Positions 13,590-24,764 of a stretch of DNA of 64,000 nucleotides are shown in pieces (positions within the stretch are counted from its first letter, which is position 1; every line of letters starts with the position of its first letter). The notes beneath the pieces were generated by a model. It was not told the origin of the DNA. It worked only from the letters and a program-made list of their open reading frames with translations, and ran no database searches. The position numbers and the translations under genes were made by a program. Source of the DNA: Peltaster fructicola (lineage: Eukaryota > Ascomycota > Dothideomycetes); NCBI GenBank assembly GCA_001592805.2, contig CP051140.1:931501-995500 (forward strand). Reading direction: 5' to 3'.

Positions 13590-16504
13590 TCAAATATCTG
13601 AGGGATCACCACCAGCAATCTGCTCGTACCACAGACTATGGCTTGCCCAGTCGACCTGCCGAATTCGTTCGAGCGTGTCCACCATAGCCCCGACTTGTGG
13701 CGTGAACTCAGAAAGACCACAGCTAGCCAGAGCATCAGAGGCAGAGCTCAGAGCTCTTACTCTCTCACTCGAGCTCACTGCGTTCATGCGGAGGAAGATG
13801 TGCGTCCTCAGTCGCTGATACAACACTTTCAGCACAGGGTCGGTAAGTCTGCGAGCCGCGGCTTGAGCAAAGAATCGTGATACAGCACTCTGGACTTGTG
13901 CTTTCGTGTTCGCCGGCATGTTGTGTGCTGATTCTAGTATGCTGAATGCCTTCTGTTCTGGCGTGACAGCGTCGTCTTCAGCCGCACTATCCTTGGCATA
14001 TCCGTCAGCCAAGATCAATGTCCAGAGCCTTGTCGCCTCGGTTTTCCATTGTGCTCGCACATCACGTTTGAGCAGGTTCTTCGCTGTGAGGAAGATAGCG
14101 CCAATGACAGCAACACGAAGCGTGCCTGCCCGTATCTGTTTGATGCGAGCGAAATCCAGTGCGAGTGTCTCGGGTACTTCGTCGTTCTGTAGATGTCCCT
14201 GAGCGATAGCGAGGTCGACCAGAGCTTTGGCATATATCTTGTGATTTGTCGGTCTATCTTCTGCTCTCCGAAGGCCATCAGGATCTCTTCGATCTGCTTC
14301 GGCGTTGAGTGTAGCAGCTGCAGTACGCCAGAATACCTGTGTGCGTTCAAGACTGATCTGACCTGATTCAATGTCCTTGGCGAAGAGTCGATGCTCATAT
14401 CCAGCTGACTCTCGAATCAGTGTGGGTGCTGCGTTCATGATCATGAAGTTGGAGTAGTCCAGAGATAGCTTATCGACCATACGAAGGAGGTTGAAGAGCT
14501 TGTTTGTCATGATGGTAAGCTCATCAGCGCTTGCGTTCGCATCGCTCGTTGCTTCACCAAGCAACTCCTCCGTCAATACTTTGACTTCCTGATCTCTAAA
14601 CGGGGCACAGAGCTTGGGCATGATATTTGCCATGAAGGTGAAGAAGCCTTCGTAGCTGAACACGCCTGCTTGGCACTGTCTGTTAATATGTTCGAGGTCC
14701 AGAGTCTCGTTGATCAATGTGTACATGCTGTTGCCAGGTTTGAGCATTCGTAAGAGCTTCTCACGTACATTCTCAGCAGCAGAGACAGTCCATAGGGCTC
14801 CTTGACCGGCTTCGAAACCGAGCTTCATGTTCTCGCAGATGGATCGATAGACTTGATCTCGCAGCTCAGCCTTGTTCTTGTCCTCCTGGAGCTTGTAGTC
14901 TTTGTTGATGGCAAGCTCGTGAGGTGAAATACGGTTCGATGGCATTGCCGTGAAGAGTCTACTGAGCTCGCCCGAGTGATGAGGACTTTCATCATCAGTG
15001 ATCACAGCAGTATCGACAGTCCGGTCTGCTGCTTGAGTTGATGCCTCAACACCACGTGGTCGTACTTCTGCAGCGGCCCTGCGCCTAGGTCGTCGACGGC
15101 GGCTCTCGCGAATCGCCTTCTTGATGAGCACATCAGCTCGATCCCTGCCTGCAAGTCTCTGTATACGACTGAGGAGCTTGACTTGATTATCTCGAATGCC
15201 TTCTCTATAATCGCTTGCGACCTCACCATAGGCATCGTCTTTGACAGTCTGCCAAATAGCATCTAGCTCCACAAACGAGGCCACCATGCCCTCGATGAGG
15301 ACTGTTGAGTCTTGTAGACGCCATGCCGCAAAAGCCGAAGTGTATGCAGAGTACGACTGGGAGAGAGCCTCGAGATGCATAGGTGACGGCTTGAAGTCGT
15401 TCCAGGACGCCAGACGTACCAGACAGTCTTCAAAGGCGGATACCAGCTCGTTCGCCTTGGTGACAACGTCTTGTTCCTGTGAGCCGTTCTTACCATTCAA
15501 TACGATCGATGGATGCCCAATGAGCATGTAAGCGCTGAGAAAGGTGCGAGTGTTCAAAGCTGCGTTGTCGTCGTTGGTGTGCTCAAGGCCGATGTGTATA
15601 AGAAGCTTGGTTGTTGTGCTCATGACTGCTGATCGTGCGATTAGCTCTGTCATCTCGTCAAACGTTCTCTTCGCGCTCTGCTCAGCATTGAGATCGAGCT
15701 TCACGAATGCAGTGACCTTTGCACGGTTCTGACTGGTACGCCATGCACGCTGAATCCGCCGAGAGGCCGCATGTTCGTCCAGCTTTGGCTGTGTGGCTGG
15801 ATCAGTGGTATCATCTTCCTCAACGACAGCCAGTTTCTTGTCCGCACTATTGGCTCGTCGTGCTCGTCGTGTCTGGAGATTTCGCTGGTACTCTGATCGA
15901 CGTTTCTCAGCCTCTGCATGACGCTCTTCCATCTCCAGACGAGCCTTCACTTCCTCCGCTTGCTTACGCTCCTTGACCTCTTCGGCGATACGCTTCGCTC
16001 TTGCAACTTCCTCGGCGCATGTTGCCGCGACCTTCGCAAGGTACTTCTCTTTTGCCAACTGTGCTGCCAGAGCCTTCTCTTCACTATTACTGAGATTGCC
16101 GCGCGGCGTCGCCTTGACGAGCGCAGCACGATGCCGGACCTGCTCTGCATGAGCTGCTCGGTCTGCTAGTCTGGCCCGGCGTGTCTCAAGTATAGATGCT
16201 CGCCGAAGATGTTGTGCGATGTAGTGCGTCTGGGTGCCAACGCGCGCATTACGCGAGCGATGAGACCGAGAAAGAGCATGGGGTGAAGCGAAGATAGAGA
16301 GTTGCGCCGGCTAGTCGAAGCGCTCGAACGTCGACTGAGTCTGGCCTTGTTGCGGTTCAGTCGGGCCTGCAGATGTGCTGGCGGGGCATGGACAGTGGAG
16401 GCTTCGTCGGCCATGATCACATAGTCGTCCACATCCGTAGCTGTATCGTCGTGAAGCTCATCGTAAGCTGGTGCATCAGCCGGGGCGTTGCTGATAGCAA
16501 CCAT
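13590..16504 (-). CDS. Tcp11/Sok1 family protein
   Basis: About 970 residues in one exon if a one-base frame change is accepted. The family includes mouse Tcp11 and yeast Sok1, linked to cAMP/protein kinase A signalling. The N-terminal part (from 16504) reads RLSRRSSASTSRRNS; the conserved frame then continues as YIAQHLRRASILETRRARLADRAAH, a long charged coiled coil, an IQ-like AASRRIQRAWR, and a large helical C-terminal domain with FFTFMANIMPKLCAPFRDQEV. The two parts lie in different frames, switching near a run of four G at 16280-16283 (plus strand). No intron with valid sites explains the switch, so a missing base in the run is likely. The body from about 16060 down is uninterrupted. Confidence 0.82.
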
Positions 16505-17262
16505 GATTGTGCCAAGTGAGTGTGGCAGATGTGTGGTTCAGCGTGGCAGCCTAATGGGTTGTAATCATATAGAAGAAGAATCGCCCATGGAAGTCGCAGG
16601 ACTGCCCTCAGGTTGTCTTATCGGCTTAGGGCGAACAAAGCAAGAGGAGCGTAGGTAGTCGTCATGTAGATGGGTAAGACGGTGGCTGACCAAGATATCG
16701 GGTTATAGATCAGCGAACACACGGGATTGTGCTTCCTTCGGCATCGAAGCAATTCTTTGGTGTCCTCAGTAGCGCATACAGCCAGACTACTATCATCGAT
16801 GATCGGCTCACATATATGTCGCGGGAACGTCAGAGTATGTCGTGATCGCCAGCTCTGGTTGTCGCGTGTGTTCGCAATCACATGTATATTCTTTATTATT
16901 CAGCTGTGCCGTACTGGTTGCAGTCACAAGCGACCTAATCCGTCAACGGCTCGGCGCCAGTCTACTGCATTCCTCGCAGATCAGATCGACCTATCGGCAG
17001 TCTACGTACTATTTTCACGCACGTGGCTCAGACATTTATATATCGTGGTTTGGCATTGTATGAATATTTCGATCAAGTATGCTAGAGCCATCGATGCGCC
17101 AAGGTTGGCCAGATTGAGTATGACAGAGGTCCCTGAAGCGACTGTTGCGATGCTATCAAGAACAAATGTAGTCGAATAGGGCGATGTCGATTGCGAAACG
17201 CTCTGACCTCGCTATGATTTGGCAAAGCCCTCTCAATGCTGCACTTGCGATGGATGTGCAGT
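16505..17262. other. Gene-free stretch upstream of the Tcp11 gene
   Basis: About 760 bp. The right part of the Tcp11 promoter should lie here, and beyond it the 3' region of the next minus-strand gene. Open frames on both strands (longest about 150 codons) show no domain or sensible composition. Nothing else seen. Confidence 0.4.
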
Positions 17263-17868
17263 CTATCTTCCTCTATGTCGTCGCTCACGAGCTTTGGCTG
17301 CTTTGCGGACACACCCTTGACTCTTCCAAGAGTCGTCGTAGTGCTCGAGTTGTATCTTCAGGAATGCGTCGTGGTCGACAGGAGCAGACGAAACACTATG
17401 GACAGCTTGCGCCGGCTGCAGCTGGACACTTGGTAAGTCAGCATGGTCGGCAGGCTCTGGTGTCGTCGGCTGTGCTCTTGATGCCGAGGGCGTGAGCGTA
17501 GACAGATGGGTGCGAGGATCATCATCGTCATCATCATCCTGAGTAAGGTCAATGAAGACTGCTTGCTTCACTCCTTGAGCTCTCCCTAGAGATATTGGCG
17601 TTGATGAAGATATCGGAGATTGCTGGGAATGGGACCGCGCACTAGAATGGACTTCGTTCCCGGTGATGTCTACGAAACCACTGTCGGCTGGAGATGGCTC
17701 TAGCTGTCGAGTGTTGATGTGCAACAGGGTATTGAGCTTGCTGAGAGGAGCTGATACCAAGACGTCTGCCGTGGCGTTTGTCACAGTCTTTTGTTGCTGA
17801 ACGTGGTCAGTCTCTATCCACTTCGACGGTGCTGAGACCGGTAGATCTCTTGGAAGGTAGTCGTACAT
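17263..17868 (-). CDS. Unidentified acidic protein downstream of MED18
   Basis: An open frame of 201 residues from the ATG at 17868. I do not recognise it. It is polar and probably disordered, with a notable VFIDLTQ followed by a run of seven aspartates, which resembles a SUMO-interacting motif, and a basic end (KAAKARERRHRGR). The frame is open upstream of this ATG for about 43 more codons (PPECYRLFDCTLQQFRIV) back to the MED18 stop, and is the same frame as MED18. So it may be a separate gene, a C-terminal extension of MED18 reached by splicing or read-through, or an artefact of a wrong base in the stop codon. Confidence 0.45.
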   Translation of the reverse strand: MYDYLPRDLPVSAPSKWIETDHVQQQKTVTNATADVLVSAPLSKLNTLLHINTRQLEPSPADSGFVDITGNEVHSSARSHSQQSPISSSTPISLGRAQGVKQAVFIDLTQDDDDDDDPRTHLSTLTPSASRAQPTTPEPADHADLPSVQLQPAQAVHSVSSAPVDHDAFLKIQLEHYDDSWKSQGCVRKAAKARERRHRGR

Positions 17869-17997
17869 CTCGAGCTCGGCATCTGTAACAATGCGAAATT
17901 GCTGCAGAGTACAGTCGAAGAGCCTGTAACATTCTGGTGGAACATCAATCGCTTGCAGCTCGTCGTTGACGTTGCCTTGGACTACCTCCCGTATCTG

Positions 17998-18696
17998 TCA
18001 ATCGCCTCTGACACGTGTGTCGAGGGCGAGTCGGTCTGGTGCGATGAGTGGGACCGAGCCTTGCAGTAATTTCTGCACATCAAGAAGCTCCTTGGTAGCA
18101 ACGTCAGTGAGGCTGCTGTCCTTACGATCTTCAACTCTGACGCAAGCCTCGATAATGTAGGCGCCACTTGGGTCGAGGTACTCGAGCTCCTCCTTCTTTG
18201 GTGGCATGTTGCCAAGGGGCTGCTGGATCTCTGTCTTTGGCAGTAGCACGCGAAAGACCTTCAGGACCACGTTGCCATGGACGAAGTAGTGTCCACGCCA
18301 GACTTGCGAGTTGCCATACTTGAAGCCAACTGGGTTGAGGTATTTCTGCCAGTCTACAGTATCAAAGCTTGTGTACGGTTGCGAGATGAGGTTTGGTGAT
18401 CCAGCTTCTGGTTCCTCTTTGATGGTGAGTTTCCAATTGGTCGTTGGAGCGTAAGTCTCGTAATCCATATCGCGATTAACATCGTTGACGTAGCGCTGTT
18501 GATTAGCATTGAGTTGAGGTTTGCGTTTGGTGCCAATGACGTTGCTATCAGTCACTGCTGCTGTATGTTGTGGCTCGAAGAGTGCGTGCTGCTCTGCATA
18601 GGGAGTTGGTTGTGTTGCTGATACCCCTGCTATGATGCTCATGACTTGGTTATGGCGCTCTAGCGGCACGTTGCCGAACAGCATGAATTGATGCAT
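17998..18696 (-). CDS. MED18: Mediator complex subunit 18
   Basis: Single exon, 232 residues. Med18 is a head-module subunit of Mediator, which links transcription factors to RNA polymerase II in the nucleus. The N-terminus MHQFMLFGNVPLERHNQVM follows the conserved Med18 opening (MHELLLYGQVP pattern), and the end RLALDTRV is where the family normally stops. The middle contains GHYFVHGNVVLKVFRVLLP, a strand-rich segment expected for this beta-barrel-like protein. The stop TGA at 17998-18000 is followed by CAG and then a further 244 sense codons in the same frame. Upstream it faces KGD4 across a divergent promoter. Confidence 0.82.
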   Translation of the reverse strand: MHQFMLFGNVPLERHNQVMSIIAGVSATQPTPYAEQHALFEPQHTAAVTDSNVIGTKRKPQLNANQQRYVNDVNRDMDYETYAPTTNWKLTIKEEPEAGSPNLISQPYTSFDTVDWQKYLNPVGFKYGNSQVWRGHYFVHGNVVLKVFRVLLPKTEIQQPLGNMPPKKEELEYLDPSGAYIIEACVRVEDRKDSSLTDVATKELLDVQKLLQGSVPLIAPDRLALDTRVRGD

Positions 18697-19333
18697 GTTG
18701 CAATGAGATCCGAACGTGGTTTCAGCCCGGGTTGAAGCTTTCTATGATGAATATGCGATTGGTTTTGCGTTGTGTTAGATGTAAAGGGAGGCAGTGTGAA
18801 GAAGAACGAGGAAAATTGAGAGCGTGTTCAGCATGAAAATCAGCACCTGGCATGAACAGTAGACCTCACCCATACCACAAAACGCCGGTCAACGCGCACT
18901 CAATGGCAACAGTACTGGCCTCGGCCATAGAGGGACTGTCGAGAAGATGGCGTGTGCGGTGTGTGCGACCTTTTGGATGGTGAACATACGCCATTTCATC
19001 TCGTTCGTGGACCGTGCACTGTGGTGTCTGCCACCATCTTGCGCCGCCGATGTCGACTGCATCGAACTTCTCGACGGTCCATTCTCAGGCTATCCGAATT
19101 GCTCCGCGAACGCTCTTTCACAAGACAGTCGCTGCTCCACGATCACAAAAGTCAAAAAGAGAGTTTCCAAGATATAGCAGAGCTCGCTAACTCCACTTCG
19201 TCATTGGCAATACTGCCTGTCGATATCTGCAGACCTCGGACTTAGACTGGCTCTACCTTGTCTTGCTCTATAATCATCTGCACCTCTCGTCCTCCAGCTC
19301 CAGCTCTCGACTCTTCTCACCACAGCAAGCACG
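18697..19333. promoter_or_regulatory. Divergent promoter region between MED18 and KGD4
   Basis: No gene seen. A TATA-like ctctataatc lies near 19267-19276, about 60 bp before the KGD4 start. Weak open frames on the plus strand have no coding character. Confidence 0.45.
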
Positions 19334-19784
19334 ATGCAGTCCACACGAGCGCTGTTTCAGGCACGTCAACCTCTGATTAAGTTCTTGGGCAGACGCACGA
19401 TACCACAGAGTAAGTCTGCGCCGAGATTCTAGTTGTTTGGCAACTGACGACGACACAGAGATCGATCACGCACCTCACGCACATCCCGCCGCACCGACAG
19501 ATAGTCTTCCAGAGTCATTCGCATCGTACAGGAGCAAGGCACAGCAACATGGACCTCTGAACGGAGGCCAGACACGTTCCTTCACACAGCCAAGCTCAGG
19601 TCCTCTGGCGGTACACCCACACGGAGCCATCGGCGGTCACTCTGGTCGAGATCTAGGATCAGTCAAGCCAAAGCAAGGCGAGTTCTGGGACAGGAGCGAG
19701 CTGCCATCTCGTTTCGGGCGACTAGTGTTCAGTGATGCTGAGATCGAAGCTATCGAGAGCGGTGGTGCCAGCCTTATCGGCTGA
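19334..19784 (+). CDS. KGD4: Kgd4/Ymr31, alpha-ketoglutarate dehydrogenase subunit
   Basis: Two exons, 19334-19409 and 19459-19784, encode 133 residues. Kgd4 (Ymr31, relative of MRPS36) was first listed as a mitochondrial ribosomal protein and is now known to attach the E3 enzyme to the 2-oxoglutarate dehydrogenase complex in the matrix. The first exon is an arginine-rich presequence. The family signature is at the end: SFASYRSKAQQHGPL, then FWDRSELPSRFGRLVFSDAE and IESGGAS. Length is normal. The 49-nt intron has GTAAGT and CAACTGAC, good branch and donor sites. Confidence 0.88.
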
Positions 19785-20796
19785 AAGCATGCATAACAAC
19801 ATAATGACCTAAAAGTAAGACGACGTACTTGGGATCAGGTTGAAAGCCTTGTGGCCGCAGGACAGTACAAGAGACGGAGCGCGTCGCGAAGAACCACATT
19901 GAAGAGGAGCATCTGGTGACGACCTTCGCGGTCTGGATTGCACAATCTTGAAGACAACTCCGTGGCGGCGCGACGAGGTATCATATCATTCGTGCACAGC
20001 ATATGCATCTCCCATCAGGCTGACTGATCTCAACGGCACAACCTCTTCTCATCTATACCCATATAGCGTCATCATCAACAGATCTATTTACGGGCTCAAT
20101 GCATCTTGCTGACGATTGAAAGAGTGATGCCGGCCTTCAAGTCGCCTCTAGTTCATAATCAACACATACTGGTCTAACCAGAACCATGAAGGCCTTGGCG
20201 CACTGTGACGGCGAAGCACATAACCTAGCACACGAGCGTCCGCACATGGGATCGGCCTTCACCATCATCGTTTCCTTCTGCTCACGTCTTGAGAGTTGCC
20301 ATTCAAGTTATACCAGGTGATGGAAATGCAAGCGGTTTGGTGACAAAGCAAATTGGACGCGTTTCCATGACTTTCACACGGAGTAGCAGCGCGATCAGCA
20401 ACAAACAGTGTCGGTAGATCAACTAGATATGTGCCTGCCAACTTTATGAGGCATGCTGTATAACGATTTCAAGCGATTTGATCGTGCTATAGCATTCGCT
20501 TCCGTCACTCGTACTAGAGATATGCAGAGGTGAGGCTAGCCAATTACGTGCGCCACGTTCCCTGCCACTGCAGGTACGGAGGTTCAGCGAACGAGTGACT
20601 ACGAACTTCCCTTTCACAAACAGCTTTTGTTGACCTCTCCTAATCACAGCAACTAGCACTGTTCCCCCTTGGCGCGTGCTGCGAGATCATGCCATAAATA
20701 CAACTCGATCTACCTAGATTGACCTGGATGGGACACGGTCAAGACATATAGTCACGTCGTTCAGGACAATCGACGCAACTATAGCAATACTTCAAG
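19785..20796. other. Gene-free stretch of about 1 kb
   Basis: Between KGD4 and the next plus-strand gene. No open frame with coding character, no repeat and no RNA gene recognised. It should carry the next gene's promoter. Confidence 0.4.
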
Positions 20797-21894
20797 ATGA
20801 AGTCTCCTCCCTCAACACCCGCTCACATTCGACAAAGCTCGCGGGATGAAAACTCACCAAGCCATGGCTATCGTGGACATTTCAGAAAACGAACCAGCAG
20901 CTTCTCGAGTAATCATGACCGAAGTCCAATCACACCTCGATCACAGCACAGATTCTCTAATGCGTCTGCATACTCTGGTCGACTGAGCACCTTAGAAGAC
21001 GAGTTTGGATCCACTCAAGCACAAGACGAAGGAGGCATGGGAAACCTGGCGGACGAACTGGATCAGCTTGATAATGATGAAGAATATGAAGACGACATGC
21101 TTGAAGAGGACGCACATGGCGAGAAGCCAACAACGCAAGAGGCAGTAAGAGACTCTGGCATTGATGTAAGCTATGCCGACGAGCAAGCGCAGCAAGGAGA
21201 ACGACATCGTGACCCGCATAGCAAGAATCCGCCTGACGAGGATGACTTCTCACCGACCATGAACGATGCAATGAATGACGTGTCTCGGATCGTCAAGCAA
21301 TCCACAGAAGATCTCAATGACCAGACGATAACACAGTTCCGTGCTTCCATATCGAAGCTACATGATCAGACGGCCATTGAAACTGGCATGCAACGACTCA
21401 ACACAAGCACAAACAGCATGGCAGCACATGTCACCAAGGAGACGAAGAACATGCAGACGTTAACTATCAGCCTGCTGTCACCATTTGGACTCAGGAATGT
21501 TCTGGACTATCAAGCCTTGGAGGATAGTCTCCCCCTCATTGATGCTCTCGTCCAAGGGCTCCCACAGCCAGACACTGCATTCCTACAGGCAATTCAGAAG
21601 CTGATGCGCGAGACCGAAAACACAATTCAGACGAATCTCTCCTTGGCCGATACTGTCCAAGATTACAAGCAACCGTATGAAGCAGCGTCACGGTACCTTC
21701 GAGAAGCTCGTAAAAAGGTAGCAACGCTCCGTGTTGAGCAGGAAGAAGCCGATATCGCACGTCTGGAGCTGAGCAAGAACAATGAGCAGACGAGCAATGC
21801 GGCATCTCAGTGTGAGGAGATTGTATCTGGGTTTGAGACCTTTTGCGAGGGCATCAGGTCGACTTGGTCGGAGGCTGTTGACACTGCAGCTTGA
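20797..21894 (+). CDS. Conserved-looking hypothetical protein with acidic and coiled-coil regions
   Basis: Single exon, 365 residues; not recognised. Residues 1-65 are serine/proline/arginine-rich and likely phosphorylated (SPITPRSQHR). An acidic stretch follows (DELDQLDNDEEYEDDMLEED). From about residue 155 to the end it is helical with heptad-like spacing (ARKKVATLRVEQEEADIARL), and ends ETFCEGIRSTWSEAVDTAA. The layout (disordered N-terminus, coiled-coil C-terminus) resembles cytoskeletal or kinetochore adaptors, but I have no family match and do not assign one. Codon use and composition suit a genuine gene. Confidence 0.72.
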   Translation: MKSPPSTPAHIRQSSRDENSPSHGYRGHFRKRTSSFSSNHDRSPITPRSQHRFSNASAYSGRLSTLEDEFGSTQAQDEGGMGNLADELDQLDNDEEYEDDMLEEDAHGEKPTTQEAVRDSGIDVSYADEQAQQGERHRDPHSKNPPDEDDFSPTMNDAMNDVSRIVKQSTEDLNDQTITQFRASISKLHDQTAIETGMQRLNTSTNSMAAHVTKETKNMQTLTISLLSPFGLRNVLDYQALEDSLPLIDALVQGLPQPDTAFLQAIQKLMRETENTIQTNLSLADTVQDYKQPYEAASRYLREARKKVATLRVEQEEADIARLELSKNNEQTSNAASQCEEIVSGFETFCEGIRSTWSEAVDTAA

Positions 21895-22619
21895 TCAGTC
21901 TCGATATGGACGCCCAATATCGCAGCCTTATGACTTCCTTCTACTTTCTCGTATACTGGTTAATAGATACCCATTTGTCTGCAAGGCTGCTGTCAAGCCT
22001 GTCAGTGTCATCATCTTGCGTTGTCTCAATTAGCAGTCTTTCCGATCGAGCATACGCTCAGATGGACCATCTTGCGTTGGGAAATACAGCATATACTGTG
22101 GTGCACTCATCTGCGCGCGTGCTCCTTCCTGATATGTGTGAGAGGCAGGATCCTGACGGACCGAGACGAGCCATAGCGGGTAACTTTTTATGATGAGCAC
22201 GCCGAGCACGGATCCATCTTATTATTCACGAAACTCCTCATTCGAGCCTACACACTGTACAACAAGTCTCACATTATACCTTCCCTTCGCACCTGATCAT
22301 CTCTCGATCTCCTTGCAGCACAAACAGTATCCGCGGTTCTTTGCCACACAACAGCTCATACCATTAACGCGTGGTAGAAATTATTCACTAAGCCTTCTTG
22401 AAAGCGATATCCAGTGAAACAAGCTTGATCAGTTCAGATCACACATACACGTGCTTAACATCACTCCTGCCAACGTCAGCATACTCTCTACGCAGTAGCA
22501 CACCTTACTGACAAAGCTTAGAGTCCCGCGCGGATAGCACATAATCTGGTAGTCCACAAGTTTCTACCAGTTCGATCGCCCACTTCCTAGCATCTCATTT
22601 GCGACATCCCGACTCGATC
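21895..22619. other. Intergenic, likely long 5' region of the NTF2-RRM gene
   Basis: About 725 bp, the right half rich in C and T (for example around 22250-22330 and 22560-22615), as often seen in fungal promoters and leaders of highly expressed genes. No gene recognised. Confidence 0.4.
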
Positions 22620-24300
22620 ATGGCAGCTGAGGCACCATCAATGCCAGTCAACGGCAACTACGGACATCACGGCTACGGCGTCGAGCAAGCCCACAATCCT
22701 TATGCTGCACAGCAGAACTTCAATCAAGGCTCTCAGTCCTCTGCCGCTGCTTCAGCAACCAATGGTCAGAACGCAGACATTCCGAAGGACGAGGTTGGAT
22801 GGTACTTCGTCGAGCAATACTACACAACCCTGAGCAAGAATCCAGAGCACCTCTACGTAGGTCGTGTGACTCTGGTAAAGATCAAGCTGACCTTTCCTGC
22901 AGCTGTACTACAACAAGCGATCACAGTTTGTTTCTGGCGACGAGACTGCCAAGGTCCAAGTTTGTGTCGGACAACGAGTGAGTGAGTACCAGACCCCAAA
23001 GCACACTTATTGACCTCGCTAGGCAATCAACGACAGAATCAAGGAGCTCAACTTCCAGGACTGCAAGGTCCGCATCACCAACGTCGACTCCCAAGCCTCC
23101 GACCACAACATTGTCATTCAAGTCATTGGCGAGATCTCGAACAAGTCGCAACCACACCGCAAATTCACACAAACCTTCGTTCTCGCCACACAGACTAATG
23201 GCTACTTCGTGCTGAACGACATCTTCCGCTACATCATTGAAGAGGAGGATGAGGTCGAACCACAAACTGAAACAGGTGCACAGGCTGAGGAGACTCCGGA
23301 ACCAGCTGCAGAGCCAGCCCCAGTCGAGCAAAAGGAGGAGCCAAAGACTTTGTCGAGCTCTGACGACCAAGCAGCCATCGAGCACGACGCCAAGACTGTT
23401 GACGAGAAGATTGAGCAGAAGCTCCTAGACCCAAGCGCGGAGGTGAACGGCACACACGAGGAAGAGCCAGCCGTGCCTGAAATCCCAGCAGCAGAGGTTT
23501 CTGAGGAGCCTGAACGACCAACTGAGCCAGAGCCAACACCAGCTGCATCTCCTCCCAAGCAAACTCCAGCCCAACCTGCCGCAGCACCCAAGCCAGCTGT
23601 CCCCAAGAGCTGGGCAGCTCTTGCAGCAGCAGGCGTCAACAAGGTCGCAACTCCTAAGCAAGCCCCAGCACCAGCTGCAGCCCAGTCAAAGGCAGCAGAT
23701 GCAAAGACCACGCCCGCTGCTTCTGCTCCGGCAGCAGCACCGACCGCGCCCGCCAGTGCCAATGCGGCTGCACCAACACAGGATGCTGCCACATCCGAGT
23801 CCCAGGATGAGTGGACAGCTGTTGGTGGCAGCCACAACCGCCAGCAATCTCGCCAAGTCAACGGTCAGCAGACCGAAGGTCCACAGCGCAAGGCTTATAT
23901 CAAGAACGTACAGGAGTCTATTCAGACTACCGATCTCAAGGAGGTGCTCGAGAAGTTCGGCAAGGTGTCTCACGTTGACATCTCCCGCCAGAAGGTTTGT
24001 GGATGTGTCTTTGGTCCCATTACTCCTGCTGACATGCTCCAGAATTGTGCCTTCGTCGACTTCGAGACTCCAGAGGGCTACCAAGCCGCCGTAGCTGCCA
24101 ACCCTCACACTGTCGGCACCGAGAGCTTCTTCGTTGAGGAGCGCAAGCTGCGCCAGGGCAACGCACCTTTCGCACCACGTGGTGCCTTCCAAGGTGGCCG
24201 TGGACGTGGCGAGTTCCGCGGAGGACGAGGTGGCTTCAACCAGCGTGGTCGAGGTCAAGGTGCTGCGCGCGGAGCTCGCGGCGGTGCTCAGCAGCCATGA
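22620..24300 (+). CDS. NTF2 and RRM domain protein (G3BP/Nxt3/Bre5-like)
   Basis: Four exons, 22620-22856, 22903-22977, 23023-23994 and 24043-24300, encode 513 residues. Relatives (human G3BP, fission yeast Nxt3, yeast Bre5) are stress-granule RNA-binding proteins that also act as cofactors of a deubiquitinase. The NTF2-like domain spans about residues 50-175 (GWYFVEQYYTTL; LYYNKRSQFV; GYFVLNDIFRYI). A long acidic, proline/alanine-rich linker follows; an RRM (KAYIKNV ... NCAFVDFE) begins near residue 380, and the tail is RGG-rich (GRGEFRGGRGG). The last intron (48 nt) has no stop and keeps frame, so it is invisible as a break; removing it brings RNP1 (NCAFVDFE) to its expected spacing. Confidence 0.88.
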
Positions 24301-24764
24301 AGAGCACTCTGATACCATGGTCAACCACCACAGCAGAGCGCAATCGTTCCTCAAACACAAAGTTCCTTGATTCTTCCGTGTATCATGTACAGCGAGGCGC
24401 ACATCACCTTTTAGCATTGCATCTCGGCACTAGACTGGTCAACAGGACGCGAAAAGTAAAGCACACCAAGGCGGACAAAAGAGAACGTTTCGTACAGCGA
24501 GCACATACTTGTTTGCATAGCGCGGATCTTTGAGTGGTTTTTCAAGCTGTATGCTGAATGGTCTTATGCTTTCACAAGTGATGGGCGCAGAGCTTCTCGA
24601 ATGTAATGGGTCGCTAGGACAAGAAGAAACTGGAGTCTTCAGATATTGATAGCACATGTATACGCGATATTGCTGTGATGTACTCGTGGTATCATATCTG
24701 CTATGCAGGAATTGCCTCCCAGACGCCGCGCTCAGTATTGGAATGCAAAGTAAACAAGCTTCAA
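24301..24764. other. Convergent 3' region, NTF2-RRM gene and PDX1
   Basis: About 460 bp between convergent stop codons. No gene seen; likely two 3' untranslated regions. Confidence 0.4.
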
